Source: Nemertoderma westbladi
Lineage: Eukaryota > Xenacoelomorpha > Nemertodermatida > Nemertodermatidae
DNA: 45,046 bases
Assembly: GCA_032718475.1 (NCBI GenBank)
Contig: JAUCBJ010002149.1
Span: forward strand, 1-45,046
Reading direction: 5' to 3'
This document shows positions 1 through 9,886 of this stretch, one piece after another (position 1 is the stretch's first letter; each line of letters opens with the position of its first letter). Both the position numbers and the translations under genes were made by a program. The notes below the pieces were generated by a model that made no database searches, was not told the DNA's origin, and saw only the letters and a list, made by a program, of their open reading frames with translations.

Positions 1-41
1 CAGACTCAGTAGTATTTTCGAAATCCCTGAATCTTAATAAT

Positions 42-821
42 ATGTCGGAAACTGATACGTTCATAGCGCACCAAGATGAGATTTTAAGATTAGTGCGAAC
101 GATAAAGCAAAAAAAGAGCGTATCCATCGAGGAAGAGAAGTCGATAACGGATAAACTGTTGGCAATGTCGGCGGCGTATACATCCACGCTCGGTAAACTC
201 GCTGCAGCACGACAAGAATCCATAGACTCGAAAAATGAACTGCTTAAAATGAAATCGGTACCTGTACCACCACCTCCATTATCCCGACCGCAACATCAAA
301 ACGGTTTCACACGCTCCGGGAGTACTTCGGGGGCATGGGAACGGCCGTTACGTTTTCGAACTCTCACTTCTGCTGATCGCGCGATAAATTCTACGCCTAC
401 GAATGATGTCTCCCACCCGTTTCTTCCAACTCGCCCATCCCGCCCTACTGCCTCACGGGGCACCAGAGTGGGCGGGCCACTACGTGTAGCGCCAGCTGTA
501 GTCAACCAACCAATGCGCAAAGCCCATGTTCACATAGGCAGGCTGCTCCCTTCTACGACTCGAGACGAGATCGCCGATTATCTAAGTTCCGAAGACGTTC
601 AGTTCGACGAAATCAACCCGATAACCCCCCGTTTGGATTCGCCATTTATTAGCTTTCACATAGTATGTGACCAAGTTAATCGCGATGCGATCATGGATCC
701 CGCTCTCTGGGAGGACGGGATCTCCATACGAAACTATTGGTTGAACGATGAAGAACGTGCTCGATATGGACTCCGCCCCCGCCAACACCAAGCTTCGCAT
801 CAAACTTCAAATGAAAACTGA
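42..821 (+). CDS. LINE ORF1 protein (coiled-coil-like N-terminus, RRM-like C-terminus)
   Basis: The 259-residue ORF1 should be an RNA-binding nucleic-acid chaperone that forms the retrotransposon RNP. Residues about 1-70 are rich in Lys, Glu and Leu and may form a short coiled coil. Residues about 75-160 are Pro/Ser/Arg-rich and probably disordered. Residues about 163-235 (starting KAHVHIGRLLPSTTRDEI and ending near DPALWEDGISIRNYW) match the RRM-like C-terminal domain of many LINE ORF1 proteins, with the typical 'DP.LWP.G..VR' ending. The ATG at 42 is the first in frame. The stop is a single TGA at 819-821, and ORF2 continues in the same frame directly after it. No frameshift is seen, so this copy looks young. 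Confidence 0.85.
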   Translation: MSETDTFIAHQDEILRLVRTIKQKKSVSIEEEKSITDKLLAMSAAYTSTLGKLAAARQESIDSKNELLKMKSVPVPPPPLSRPQHQNGFTRSGSTSGAWERPLRFRTLTSADRAINSTPTNDVSHPFLPTRPSRPTASRGTRVGGPLRVAPAVVNQPMRKAHVHIGRLLPSTTRDEIADYLSSEDVQFDEINPITPRLDSPFISFHIVCDQVNRDAIMDPALWEDGISIRNYWLNDEERARYGLRPRQHQASHQTSNEN

Positions 822-3701
822 CTGCATACCTCCAGTTCAATATCACCGCCACAAAAACTATCGTGCGGTGGATGTGGTAAGAAGTATATTTACTCAGGGA
901 GCCTGAATAAACACAAAAAAAACTGTATTCGCTTTTGTTCTTTACAAAACCGGGCCGGTTTCAACGAGTTACCGTTCAATGATGAATTTCCAGCTAGTAG
1001 TTACAGTAGTCCTACCGGATCCAATATAGAAAATATCTCTATCGTCCTGTGGAACGTAGAAGGGTTAAACTCAACATTGGAAACCACCGTTGATGAAACC
1101 TTTGGTAACTCTGATATACTGGTGCTTACGGAAACAATGGTGAACTCCGCTGATATTCCGGGCTATGTTTGTGAGTATGTTCCTTGTAAAAAACCGGATA
1201 TTGGACGACCCTATGGTGGTTTAGTTATTGCAATCAACAATAAATTTAACTTCAAAGTGAATTACACATATAAATCTGAATCTATTATAGGTGCAGTATT
1301 TCCAAATTTCTGCTTGTTAGCTGCGTATTTCAACCCTGCTTGGGAGGTAGAAGACATTTTATTAGAGTTGATTCAGGCTGTCAAAATAACTGTTGCTGCG
1401 TCGAATAAACCGCTTATTCTAATGGGCGATTTTAATTGCCGAATCGATGGAATAGCTGCTCAGCGTGGTGAATTGCTTTGTGATGGTCTCTTGGCAATGG
1501 ATCTGCACTGTATATCTGATGACAACTCTCCAACTTACCTGTGCTGGAATGGAAAAAGTTGTATTGATCTAGTATTCGTTAAACAGAGTGTATTCAACTC
1601 GAGCTTCGATATCTCAGTCCTGCAGACCGAAAACACAAAACACCAACGCGTTAAACTTGCTGTAAATCTTCTGCAGGTGGCCTCAGTTCGGGACAAGAAA
1701 CCAAAGGCTGTACGCAAGATTGACTTGGAAAAGTTATCTGAGAATCTTAGCTCAATACCCCCCGACGAGTTTGGAATTCTTAACGTGGATGATATGTATT
1801 CTCACATGTGCAATGCCATTAGTAACTCTGCTATAGAAAGTTCAAAGTGGAAATCCAAAGCTTGGTTTAACGCCGATTGTTACGATCTTGAACAACAACT
1901 AAAGTCGGCATGGCGCCGCATTCATGCGGCGGACGCAACACCAGCGGACTTTGCCCTACACGCCAAACTCCAACGAGAGTATAAATGTCTCATTCGGTCT
2001 CGAAAGAGAAACCATGCTGCCACAGAAGAACTAAATCTAGTGGAACGATGCGAGCAGGATCACGCTCAGTTTTGGAATATTCTAAAACCTGTGAAAGCAT
2101 CTCAGCCCGTAGCTGCTGTTGATGAGTCATCCTGGGCAGATCATTTTACAAAACTCTTCTACCGCAGTGTCAAGCCAGAAAAACCTCAACTTCCACAAGT
2201 GAGTGTTACCGAATTAGACTTACCTGTCTGTGAAGAAGAAATTATATCCGCCGTTAACAACCAGAAAACAGGGAAAGCTGTTGGTTTAGATGGAATTTCA
2301 AACGAAGCTGTAAAACAGGGCATTGGTATTTTATTGCCATTCCTTCTCTTAGTACTATCTGTTTGTTTTGACTGTGCCTCGTGCCCAGCAGTATGGCTAA
2401 TTTCAATTCTTATCCCATTATACAAGGGTAAAGGACCAAGATCATCCCCAGATTCGTATCGAGGAATAGCCCTGCTTTCATGCATTATGAAATGTTACAC
2501 CTCTTTACTTTTCAAGCGGCTCTACCATTGGGCTGAATCTCACAATATTCTTCCCGATGAGCAATATGGATTTCGTCGCGGCCGATCAACCTTAATGGCT
2601 GTACAGAAACTGCGCTCTGCAATTGTCTCTACTTTTAGTCAAGGAGGACAACTCTATTGTGTATTCATTGATTTTTCTAAAGCTTTCGACTCTGTCGACC
2701 GTCCAAAGTTATGCTCTAAGCTGTGTACTCTTGGCGTAAGCTCAAAATTTATTGCTGTAATTTGGTCTCTCATAGCTTGTAATTTCATAAGAATTAGCAT
2801 CGGGTGTTATTTGCTGCCCCCAATTATCCAATTAGTCGGTGTGGTGCAGGGTGATAAACTATCTCCTCTTCTATTTTCATTATTTATTGCTGATCTACCC
2901 GCAGCCATTGCCGGTATCGGTTTATTTTGTTTATTGTATGCCGATGATTTAGCCATTTATAGTAGCTCGCTCGCTTCATTACAACAGTCTCTAGATAATT
3001 TAAGTACCTACTGCGATGACAATCTATTAACCGTTAACTTGAGCAAAACTAAAGCCATCAAGTTCCGAAGAGGAGGTCGCATGGCTGCCACAGATATACT
3101 CAAATACAAAGGGAACGAAATCAAGTTTGTAAATTCTTTTAATTACCTGGGGTTCATTCTAACGTCCAAAAACACTTCGACTGGTCACTATGTCCACCTT
3201 CGGAAAAGAGGAGTAAGTGCGTCGGTGCGCATTGCATCTCTCGTAGTTCTCTCTTCGGTTTCGCTGGAAACAGCAAAGAAATTGTGGAATCTGGTAGTTT
3301 TACCTTCGTGCACTTATGGTTGCTCAACGTTTATACAAAGTGACGACGTTTCAGCGCTAGATCATGTCGTCAAATGCCGCGGGTTTTTCTTCAAACTCTG
3401 GTGTGGCCTGAGCAAATTTGCTTCAACGACGCGGTTACTAGATGCCATTGATAACAATTCAGTACACGATATCAATCTAGCTAATCTAACAGCTAAAAGA
3501 AGACGTATCGCGGCGCAATATATTAGTAACGGATACCATCACAAGCTATGCTCCAAAGCTAACTGCTGGCGTCCCCAAGATGATTGCCATTGTCGGCTCT
3601 GTAATTCTCCAGCAAGAATTGAACACGCTCAGGTCTGCTCTGCGCTTCCACAAAACATACCTGCTTTCAAACTCGCAGTCCATCTTAACAGCCTTATTTA
3701 G
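822..3701 (+). CDS. LINE ORF2: C2HC zinc finger + EEP endonuclease + reverse transcriptase
   Basis: The ORF is open from the codon after the ORF1 UGA to 3701, about 959 residues. A zinc finger (C at 864, C at 873, H at 912, C at 924; CX2CX12HX3C) comes first. The EEP endonuclease follows: IVLWNVEGL at 1041, LTETMV, LMGDFNCR, CIDLVFV; the usual SDH is replaced by KHQRV. RT motifs are SILIPLYKGKG, QYGFRRGRST, VFIDFSKAFDSVDR, GVVQGDKLSPLLFS and LLYADDLAIYS, with FNYLGF downstream. A Cys/His cluster (CHCRLC...H...C) lies near the C-terminus. The first in-frame ATG is at 1077, after the first catalytic strand of the endonuclease, so it cannot be the natural start. Translation must come by UGA readthrough, reinitiation at a non-AUG codon, or another recoding route. 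Confidence 0.88.
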   Translation: MHTSSSISPPQKLSCGGCGKKYIYSGSLNKHKKNCIRFCSLQNRAGFNELPFNDEFPASSYSSPTGSNIENISIVLWNVEGLNSTLETTVDETFGNSDILVLTETMVNSADIPGYVCEYVPCKKPDIGRPYGGLVIAINNKFNFKVNYTYKSESIIGAVFPNFCLLAAYFNPAWEVEDILLELIQAVKITVAASNKPLILMGDFNCRIDGIAAQRGELLCDGLLAMDLHCISDDNSPTYLCWNGKSCIDLVFVKQSVFNSSFDISVLQTENTKHQRVKLAVNLLQVASVRDKKPKAVRKIDLEKLSENLSSIPPDEFGILNVDDMYSHMCNAISNSAIESSKWKSKAWFNADCYDLEQQLKSAWRRIHAADATPADFALHAKLQREYKCLIRSRKRNHAATEELNLVERCEQDHAQFWNILKPVKASQPVAAVDESSWADHFTKLFYRSVKPEKPQLPQVSVTELDLPVCEEEIISAVNNQKTGKAVGLDGISNEAVKQGIGILLPFLLLVLSVCFDCASCPAVWLISILIPLYKGKGPRSSPDSYRGIALLSCIMKCYTSLLFKRLYHWAESHNILPDEQYGFRRGRSTLMAVQKLRSAIVSTFSQGGQLYCVFIDFSKAFDSVDRPKLCSKLCTLGVSSKFIAVIWSLIACNFIRISIGCYLLPPIIQLVGVVQGDKLSPLLFSLFIADLPAAIAGIGLFCLLYADDLAIYSSSLASLQQSLDNLSTYCDDNLLTVNLSKTKAIKFRRGGRMAATDILKYKGNEIKFVNSFNYLGFILTSKNTSTGHYVHLRKRGVSASVRIASLVVLSSVSLETAKKLWNLVVLPSCTYGCSTFIQSDDVSALDHVVKCRGFFFKLWCGLSKFASTTRLLDAIDNNSVHDINLANLTAKRRRIAAQYISNGYHHKLCSKANCWRPQDDCHCRLCNSPARIEHAQVCSALPQNIPAFKLAVHLNSLI

Positions 3702-3971
3702 TCTATGTTTTCTTTAATTATGTTTTATCTATTTATTAATAATTTTACTGTGCTAATTTTAACAATCCGATGCGGATTAAATTACAGCTCATCATCATAG
3801 CTCAATTTCTGCTCTATAAGTAGTTTATTGCATTCCTTTTACAAGATCATTATTGTTTTGATTATCAATTTTAAAGAATCTACCAAAAATAAAATACCAA
3901 ATTGGCCTATAAGTCAGTCGGATGTAATTTATAATTTTATAACTTGGGCCTATCCTGTGCAATTGACTTTC

Positions 3972-4060
3972 GTATATTGTTTTGGTTTAAATAGCATGCC
4001 ACTGTAACCTTGTGTTTTTCCGTAATTTATAAGTTTACATTAATTCCCCGATGTGGAATG
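3972..4060 (+). repeat. Copy of MITE-like repeat (body related to 4341-4448)
   Basis: The stretch 'ttgttttggtttaaatagca...ccactgtaacc' resembles 4395-4435 and, inverted, 8870-8920. It lies directly after the LINE 3' UTR and is followed by an 18-nt C run at 4073-4090. Older and more diverged than the copy at 4318-4506. Confidence 0.5.
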
Positions 4061-4072
4061 GGATATTCCAGT

Positions 4073-4090
4073 CCCCCCCCCCCCCCCCCC
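4073..4090. repeat. Poly-C tract (18 nt)
   Basis: Uninterrupted run of C. It is one of several long G/C homopolymers in an otherwise AT-rich window (also 17701-17726, 24374-24416 and 33761-33784). Confidence 0.95.
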
Positions 4091-4317
4091 ACCCGTCTGT
4101 GAGACCCCATTGTTATAGCACATTTCATCGCGACATGAATAAGCAACGGTTAACTTATCTCGCCATACGATCTGCTATCAACCTGTGAACTGTACGTACA
4201 GGTACCGAATCTTCAAACATTAAAATTATAAAAACACATTTTCATTTTTGTAGTTATTCATATTTGTTCGTTCAGATAGGGGGGAAACTGGACGCAATAA
4301 AAATTCATCCCTCTCCA

Positions 4318-4506
4318 GGGGAAATTGGACGCAAATATAACAGCTGATTACTCTCAAAAATGAAACTGTAACCTGTTCTATTATGTTTAGTTTATTGTTT
4401 TGGTTAAAATAACGTTCCACTGTAACCTGCTCCTTTCCCTAAATTAAGAATTTAACATTGGGGTGGGATGTTAATTCGCCATGAGTGGATTTGCGTCCAG
4501 TTCCCC
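4318..4506. mobile_element. MITE, ~189 bp, terminal inverted repeats of ~18 bp
   Basis: The left end (4318-4336, GGGGAAATTGGACGCAAAT) and right end (4489-4506, ATTTGCGTCCAGTTCCCC) are inverted repeats with one mismatch. No coding capacity. An extra left-type terminus (GGGGAAACTGGACGCAA) sits just upstream at 4281-4296, suggesting a nested or tandem remnant. The body 4341-4448 recurs inverted at 8852-8955 and, more weakly, at 3972-4060. The superfamily is not determined; I could not identify a target-site duplication with confidence. Confidence 0.7.
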
Positions 4507-5030
4507 AGTTTATTATGCAATTATTTTGGGTTAAAAAGCCAGATGCAAACAAGTAAGTGTTTTACAAAGTTCCTATCCGCTTTGCGATATTATTTTACTT
4601 AAAATCTGACTGAATTTGAAGATGCTGGATTAAAATCAAATCAGAGTTAAAAATATAAAAATGCAATAAATTTACTTCCGATAGACACAATTGAATCAAT
4701 TTAATCTTCTCTTATTTTACATTATATTCATTGAACCACCAGTTCTTCCGTCGAACCAATCGCGTCATTTCGAGACTTTAAACATACAGGTAAGTTTAAA
4801 ATTAAATATTTTGTTTGTTTCACTGATAATAGTGTTCGCACTTTTATACCAAGGCAGTTAATGGTTGACTGGCAATTAATAATTATAGTTTTACATAGTG
4901 CGTACTCGGCATATGTTTTTTTTTAACTAGCTTGCTGGATTGTTAAATATTTCGATTTAAAAACTATTTCTAACTTACGATTGACTATTTTTTTACCGGA
5001 CATTTATTTTTTTCTATAATATTTATGTAG

Positions 5031-5282
5031 CCTGCCGACTTTGGGTTCCCTAAAGATCTGGAAGGGGGTTGATGTGGAAGCTAGTTTGCAGGAACTGCTG
5101 GGTCCTAACTACGCCACGATTGGCCTCAGTGACCTGAGGCAGGGGTACGACGACGACTGCCGTCTAGATGGCCTCTTGCTCCACTGCAAGAAGCCAGACG
5201 GGCGGAGTCTCGTCGTAGCGAAGAAGTACGGCTCCAAAACCACCAAGAAGGAACTCAGTTACGCGAGACTTCTTTTCTGTCG
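5031..5282 (+). CDS. Candidate internal exon, 84 codons, unknown protein (partial)
   Basis: A GC-rich block in AT-rich surroundings. It begins right after a polypyrimidine/AG acceptor (ttctataatatttatgtag) and ends at a strong donor (CG|GTAAGT at 5283). One frame is open throughout and lacks an ATG, so this would be an internal exon entered in phase (last base of a split codon at 5031). The peptide has acidic (YDDDCRLDG) and basic (KKYGSKTTKK) parts; I do not recognise it. It leaves two bases that pair in phase with the exon-like block at 9096. A donor-like AG|GTAAGTTT at 4789/4790 may mark an upstream exon, but the in-phase frame there has a stop. Could be a real host exon or a gene fossil. 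Confidence 0.45.
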
Positions 5283-5589
5283 GTAAGTTTATTTATTTAT
5301 TTCATTTTTTTTCACCATATTTATGATCAACATTAAGTTGTATGAGTTCTGGAGATTTAAGGGCTAGTTGTTCAAAGCTCCAATAACATTAAATGTGAAG
5401 CGCGAATTTAAAATTAAAAAATTTTAAATAAGTACGTATAGAATATAATATGTGACAGGACTACTTAACGTAACAATTAAACGGAATTCCAGAATTTTTT
5501 ATTACTAATAATTATTATAATTCCACACAAATAAATAAAATTAGATTCGCCATTGTTCATAATTAGCACATTAAAGCTTTTACGGCCCT

Positions 5590-8307
5590 CGTTTTATTAT
5601 TACTACTACTACTAGGTCGAGCGAACTCGGACAGTGGAAATGAGATCCTTCCAGGCTTCCCGATTCTCCATAGTTGTCGCAATTTCGTTTCTCCCAAGTT
5701 CAGTATCCCTTTCAAGTTGATCTATATATGTTATGGCAGGTCGTCCACGACTAAGCTTTCCATGAGTTGGTTGCGAGAAAAGAGATCTGGTATGACCTCG
5801 TCTTTACTTCGCCAGCAGTGCCCACTGAATCTTAATCTGCGTTCACGGAGGGTGGTTGATACAGGTGGTATTGTACCATAAAGCTCGGCGTTTGTCATGT
5901 GTTGTCTCCAGCTGATGTTTAGGGCTGCCCTTAGTAGTCTTGTGTAGCAACCATCAATTCGTTGTTCACATGATTTAGTCAGTGTCCAGGTCTCACCCCC
6001 GTATAAAAATACACTTTCCACTGTGGCTCAAAAGAACTTGGTCTTCAGGTGCCTGGAGAGATCTGATTTCCAGATGGTATCCATTTTTGATAGAGCTACC
6101 CAAGCCTTTGCTTTCCTAACTTCTATGTCATTTTTGCTACTCTCTATCCATGATCCAAGGTACTGGAAGTCATCGACCTGCCTTAGTTGATTATTATCAA
6201 TGGTTGTCAAGTTTCCATCAACATTAAAGGTCATGAATTCGGTCTTGGTAGCATTTATATGCAATCCAACCTCCTTAGCAGCCCTTTCCACTTTATTTAG
6301 TAGAAGCTGTGCATCTGCTAGCGTATTAGAGAGCAGGGCGATGTCATCCGCAAAGTCGGTGTCTGTGACTGTAGTTGCCGGATATCTACTACTTCTGCGT
6401 TCTTGAAGTGTGAATCCCAGATCTTCACCCTTTGTGGCCGTCCTCATTGCGTAATCCAGCACAATTACAAATAGTAATGGTGCTAATGTGTCACCTTGCA
6501 GTACGCCAGCCAGGATTGAGAAAAACTCAGTTTCACCATCTGGTGAGAGTACCTGCACTTCTGTGTCACAATATAGCAATCCAATGCCAGCAACAATTAC
6601 TTCTGGTATTCCATAAGCTCTTAGGATTTCAAGCATTTGACCTCTATGGATGGAGTCAAATGCCTTCTTGAAGTCCACAAAAGTCATGACTGCGGGGAGA
6701 TTCTTTGACTTGATTCCTTCAATCAGTCTCCGTAGTGCAAGTATCTGAGCTATTGTTGATCTACTTGGTCGAAATCCGTTTTGGCTCTTACGCAGTAGTT
6801 TCTCTATGTGAGGCCTAATCCTATATAGAATCATTTTATTGTATATTTTGGCAGCTACCACAAGCAGACAGATCCCACGATAGTTTGTTGCTATGCCGAG
6901 GTCTCCTTTCTTGGGGAGAGGCTTTAGTTGACCTTTAGTCCAAATTGGTGGTGGCTTTTCCCCTTTTAACATCCGGTTGCAAACATTCAATAATGGTCTA
7001 TTTAGCACTCTGGTTTTCCATACCTCCGCTGGGATTTCATCTAATCCACTCGCTTTATTATTGGACATGCTTTTAATGCTTCTTTGGAGTTCGGCAGGTG
7101 TGAAGTCCCCTGTTTCTATAGGTAGTGTCTTGTCATATATTTTCCTTGTAGGGCTGACCTCGATGTTTGGTGGCTGCCCAAGCAAGTTGCTGAAGTGATT
7201 TTTCCACTTCCCAACACGTTCTTCAGGACTATCGGCTTTGAGGCGCCCCTTTGCACAACCTTTCCGACCAGATACCTCATTTACAGTTTGCCAGGTAAGT
7301 CTTGATTGTTGCTGTATGTGAGCAGTTGTAATTGCTTCAGTTTTATCCTGTATGTACTTTTCCTGGCTGATGTTGTAGGCCAATTTAAGATCGTCCTTAG
7401 CTTTCTCAACCTTGTTAATGTTTTCGGTTGTTGGTTGTTCGGTTTTAACTTTGTAGGCTATCTTAAGCTCTTCTCTCTTACAAGTAACCTCAGAGTTTTG
7501 CCATGGCACATACTGTTTTCGTTTAGGTTTCTGGGGGATATGCCTCTTAACTGATTCCTTGTGGGCTGTTATTATATTCTGGTATATTGAATCGGTGGAT
7601 TGGTCTTCATCCATTGACTGAAGTGCTTCAAAGCGGTTTTGAACTTCTACTGTATAAGCATCCTTTACAGCATTGTCAGTTCTGAGTTTCTCCCAGTCAT
7701 AGTTGATTTGCTTGCTTGTCCTGGGTTTGCTGGCTCTCAAACTGAGTCTGATCTCTGCAGTCACAATTCTGTGGTCCGAACCAATTAGGTTGAACGAGCT
7801 GTATGCCTCACAGTATTTCTCCACTTTTTGTTTATAAGGATGTAATCCAGTTGTGCTTTGGTTCCATTAGGGTATTGAAAGGTCCATAGCTTCCCCTTAC
7901 TCTTTTCGAATGTGTTGTTTGTTGGTATCAATTCACATTCTTCCATTAGGTCTAAGAGTAAGTACCCATTTCTGTTAGAACTGGTGTTATAGGTGTAACC
8001 CTTGATGTCTTCTGGGCCAATTTGCGCATTCAGGTCACCAGCAATGACTTTAACATTGTGTTTCGGGATGTCCTTAATAAGTCCAGTCAGTTCTTCATAA
8101 AACTTGACTGCTTGTTCTGGCTCTGATGCATTGGTTGGACTGTAGCAACATATAACTGTTGTCTTGGGATTCCCATCAAATGTTGCGATCATAACCCTGG
8201 AATTTATAGATTCGATGTTGTTTAGGGTCTTAAGTGCAAATGGGCTTAGCAGAATTCCTACTCCACCAATTGATGCATTGGCCGAGTTTCTTACTGCTGA
8301 GCGTGCG
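5590..8307 (-). mobile_element. RTE-type LINE, 5'-truncated, decayed
   Basis: Minus-strand element holding the second part of an EEP endonuclease, a reverse transcriptase and the RTE-typical C-terminal region. It lacks the first half of the endonuclease, as expected from incomplete reverse transcription. The 3' end is marked on the minus strand by repeated TAG then TAA triplets (plus-strand 5596-5615, ATT/ACT repeats), as in the second RTE-type element at 34.9-38.7 kb. It sits between the two exon-like blocks 5031-5282 and 9096-9886, so it may be inside an intron. Confidence 0.85.
5620..8307 (-). pseudogene. RTE-type LINE ORF2 (endonuclease/reverse transcriptase), frameshifted
   Basis: Read from 8307 downwards. 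The endonuclease part carries IGGVGILLSP, CCYSPTN, IAGDLNAQIG, LDYILI and, after a frameshift near 7800-7820, GSDHRIV. The reverse transcriptase (7824-6028) has LKPLPKKGD, NYRGICLL, QNGFRPSRST, TFVDFKKAFDSIHR, GVLQGDTLAPLLF, TDFADDIALLS and FQYLGSWI. At 6028-6030 an in-frame TGA stands where relatives have an Arg codon (CGA>TGA, a CpG-decay type change). The C-terminal region (HMTNAELYG, RERRLRFSGHCWR) continues from 6021. A further frameshift near 5770-5785 moves the last conserved part (GKLSRGRPAITYIDQL, ending about 5620) to another frame. At least two frameshifts and one stop make it inactive. Confidence 0.85.
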
Positions 8308-8518
8308 TGTGAAATTTAAAATATTATTTTTACAATCGCTCGTGCCGTAACGCTATAATGTGCTATTTTATGAACAATGACGTATATAGTTATGAACAAC
8401 TGGCACCATGTCCTATCTTAACGAGTGGAAATTCAGTTGATTTAGTACCGGAATTATTTCAACAACCTATATGCACAACTCTAACCACACACTATATATA
8501 ACATTGGATGTGTCTCGT

Positions 8519-8610
8519 TGCCGCCCTCCACCCCCACCCCCACCCAACCCCTCCCCACCAACCCTCCCCCAACCCCGCCCCATGCCCCCCCAAACCCTGC
8601 TCCCCAGCTT
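8519..8610. repeat. C-rich low-complexity tract
   Basis: About 90 nt dominated by C runs (CCACCCCCACCCCCACCC and similar). The complementary strand has G runs that could form G-quadruplex structures. The proline-rich translation across it is a composition artefact. Confidence 0.8.
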
Positions 8611-8851
8611 GACAGAAAGAACCGCCACCGCTTTGCAGTACATTACATTCGTCCATTTGTGTAAATTACATCAGCCACATGGTGCGAATAGGGATGTTGG
8701 GCTTGATGTTTTTCTTGAGACAACTCTTAAAGGATACTGGCCTTGAAGATGCGGTTAATTTCGAGAATTCTAATACTACTATGGATATTTCTCTGCTGCA
8801 CTCAAATTCCATCTGGGCGAATTAATATCTTGTCTCAATTTTAAATATTAT

Positions 8852-8955
8852 CAATTAAGGGAAAGAGCAGGTGAAAGTGGCACGTTATTCTAACCAAAAC
8901 AATAAACTAAATTCTACAGAACAGGTTACAGTTTTATTTTTGGGAGTAATCAGCT
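8852..8955 (-). repeat. Inverted copy of the MITE body seen at 4341-4448
   Basis: The sequence from 'caattaaggg' through 'ggagtaatcagct' is the reverse complement of 4341-4448 with scattered differences. The terminal inverted repeats seen at 4318-4506 are not preserved here. Confidence 0.7.
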
Positions 8956-9095
8956 ATTATTTACGTAAATTTTACTTGAATTTTCGATGAATTTTGTTTG
9001 GTTTAAAAGTCCCCCCCCCCTCCGCCCTTTCTGAAATATTATTAAATTTATATTTCCTGTTATGCAATATATATCCAAATGTTATTACTTTTTAG

Positions 9096-9886
9096 ATGCC
9101 TAAATTCCAGCACGATGTTTGGTATCGTTATTAAGCAGAAATACATGGGGTCGTTACTTTACTATACAAAGAAGATCAATCTCGGGTCATTCATTTTACT
9201 GGTGAACCCGTATTTCGAGGGAGAAAGTAACTTCCCGGTGGTATCAACGGAGGATATCATTCTCCTGTTGCGATCCAGGCAGGGGGATCGCCGGGAAGTT
9301 GCACTGGCCCTGTTGTACAGCAGTACAGCGATGGCGGGGTTCGCCATAACGACGCGAACTCTTCGCCTAAGAGTTGGCTATGGGGACGATGTGTGTCGCG
9401 GTCCGTCCTGCGATTCCCAGCAGGGCAAGACCTGTTGCTGCTGGACTACGGCATCGGCGCCCTCCTGGGTGATCGACTTCCGTGTTGGTTGCGACGAACT
9501 GCAAGAGTTCGAGGTTAAATCATTTCCTTCGCGAGCCTTCTCTACACTGTTCGTGCGGGAGTCGAGTCTCCAGGGGAGCGGTACGTCAGTGCAAACGGGC
9601 ACTGTTAAAGCCTGGGTAGCTGCGCAGGTGGCACGCCAGAATGGCCCAGATGGAGGGGGTGGTACGTTGTTGGTTGGCTGAAACCGGGCCAGCCGGCAGG
9701 AGACGAGTTAAAGTCCCCCCCAAAACTCCATATCACAAAAATTAATCCCCTGGAGCCGGTAAACATCGTTAATCCCGGGATAGAACTGAGGCCCATTGAA
9801 GCACAACAACATATACAATGGGAACTTCAGTTCGTGGCCGCGCCTGGGTGCAACCAACCACCACAGCCTCAGCCTCAGCCATAGCT
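9096..9886 (+). pseudogene. Candidate 3' exon or gene fossil, unknown protein, possibly SET-domain-like
   Basis: A GC-rich block preceded by an acceptor-like ttactttttag (AG at 9094-9095). It is open in one frame to 9681 and its first codon completes in phase with the donor at 5282. Coherent peptide also appears in other frames. From about 9340 the +2 frame reads VRHNDANS...SVLRFPAGQDLLLLDYG, which loosely recalls the 'NHS..PN ... I..GEEL..DYG' core of SET domains. After 9618 a third frame reads GWLKPGQPAGDELK...HITKINPLEP and ends at the TAG at 9881-9883. This suggests a frameshifted exon or small introns. The SET resemblance is weak and unconfirmed; I do not otherwise recognise it. Confidence 0.35.

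Larger units (their letters stand above)
1..3840 (+). mobile_element. Non-LTR retrotransposon (APE-type LINE, Jockey/CR1/I-like group), nearly intact
   Basis: ORF1 is followed in the same frame by an ORF2 with an endonuclease and a reverse transcriptase, the layout of an APE-type LINE. The 5' end lies at or before the window start. The 3' end is not sharply defined: after the ORF2 stop at 3701 there is an AT-rich 3' UTR and a short (TCA)n-like stretch near 3788-3798. I saw no poly(A) tail. Two much older relatives with a similar ORF1 C-terminus and endonuclease lie near 12.85-14.1 kb and 18.5-19.6 kb. The clade assignment is by general motif resemblance only. Confidence 0.85.

Noticed and set aside
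1077-3701. LINE ORF2 starting at the first AUG (1077)
   Set aside because: This start would remove the first catalytic strand of the endonuclease and the zinc finger, which are open in frame from 822.
8471-8746. Proline-rich ORF
   Set aside because: Driven by a C-rich tract; no conserved feature.
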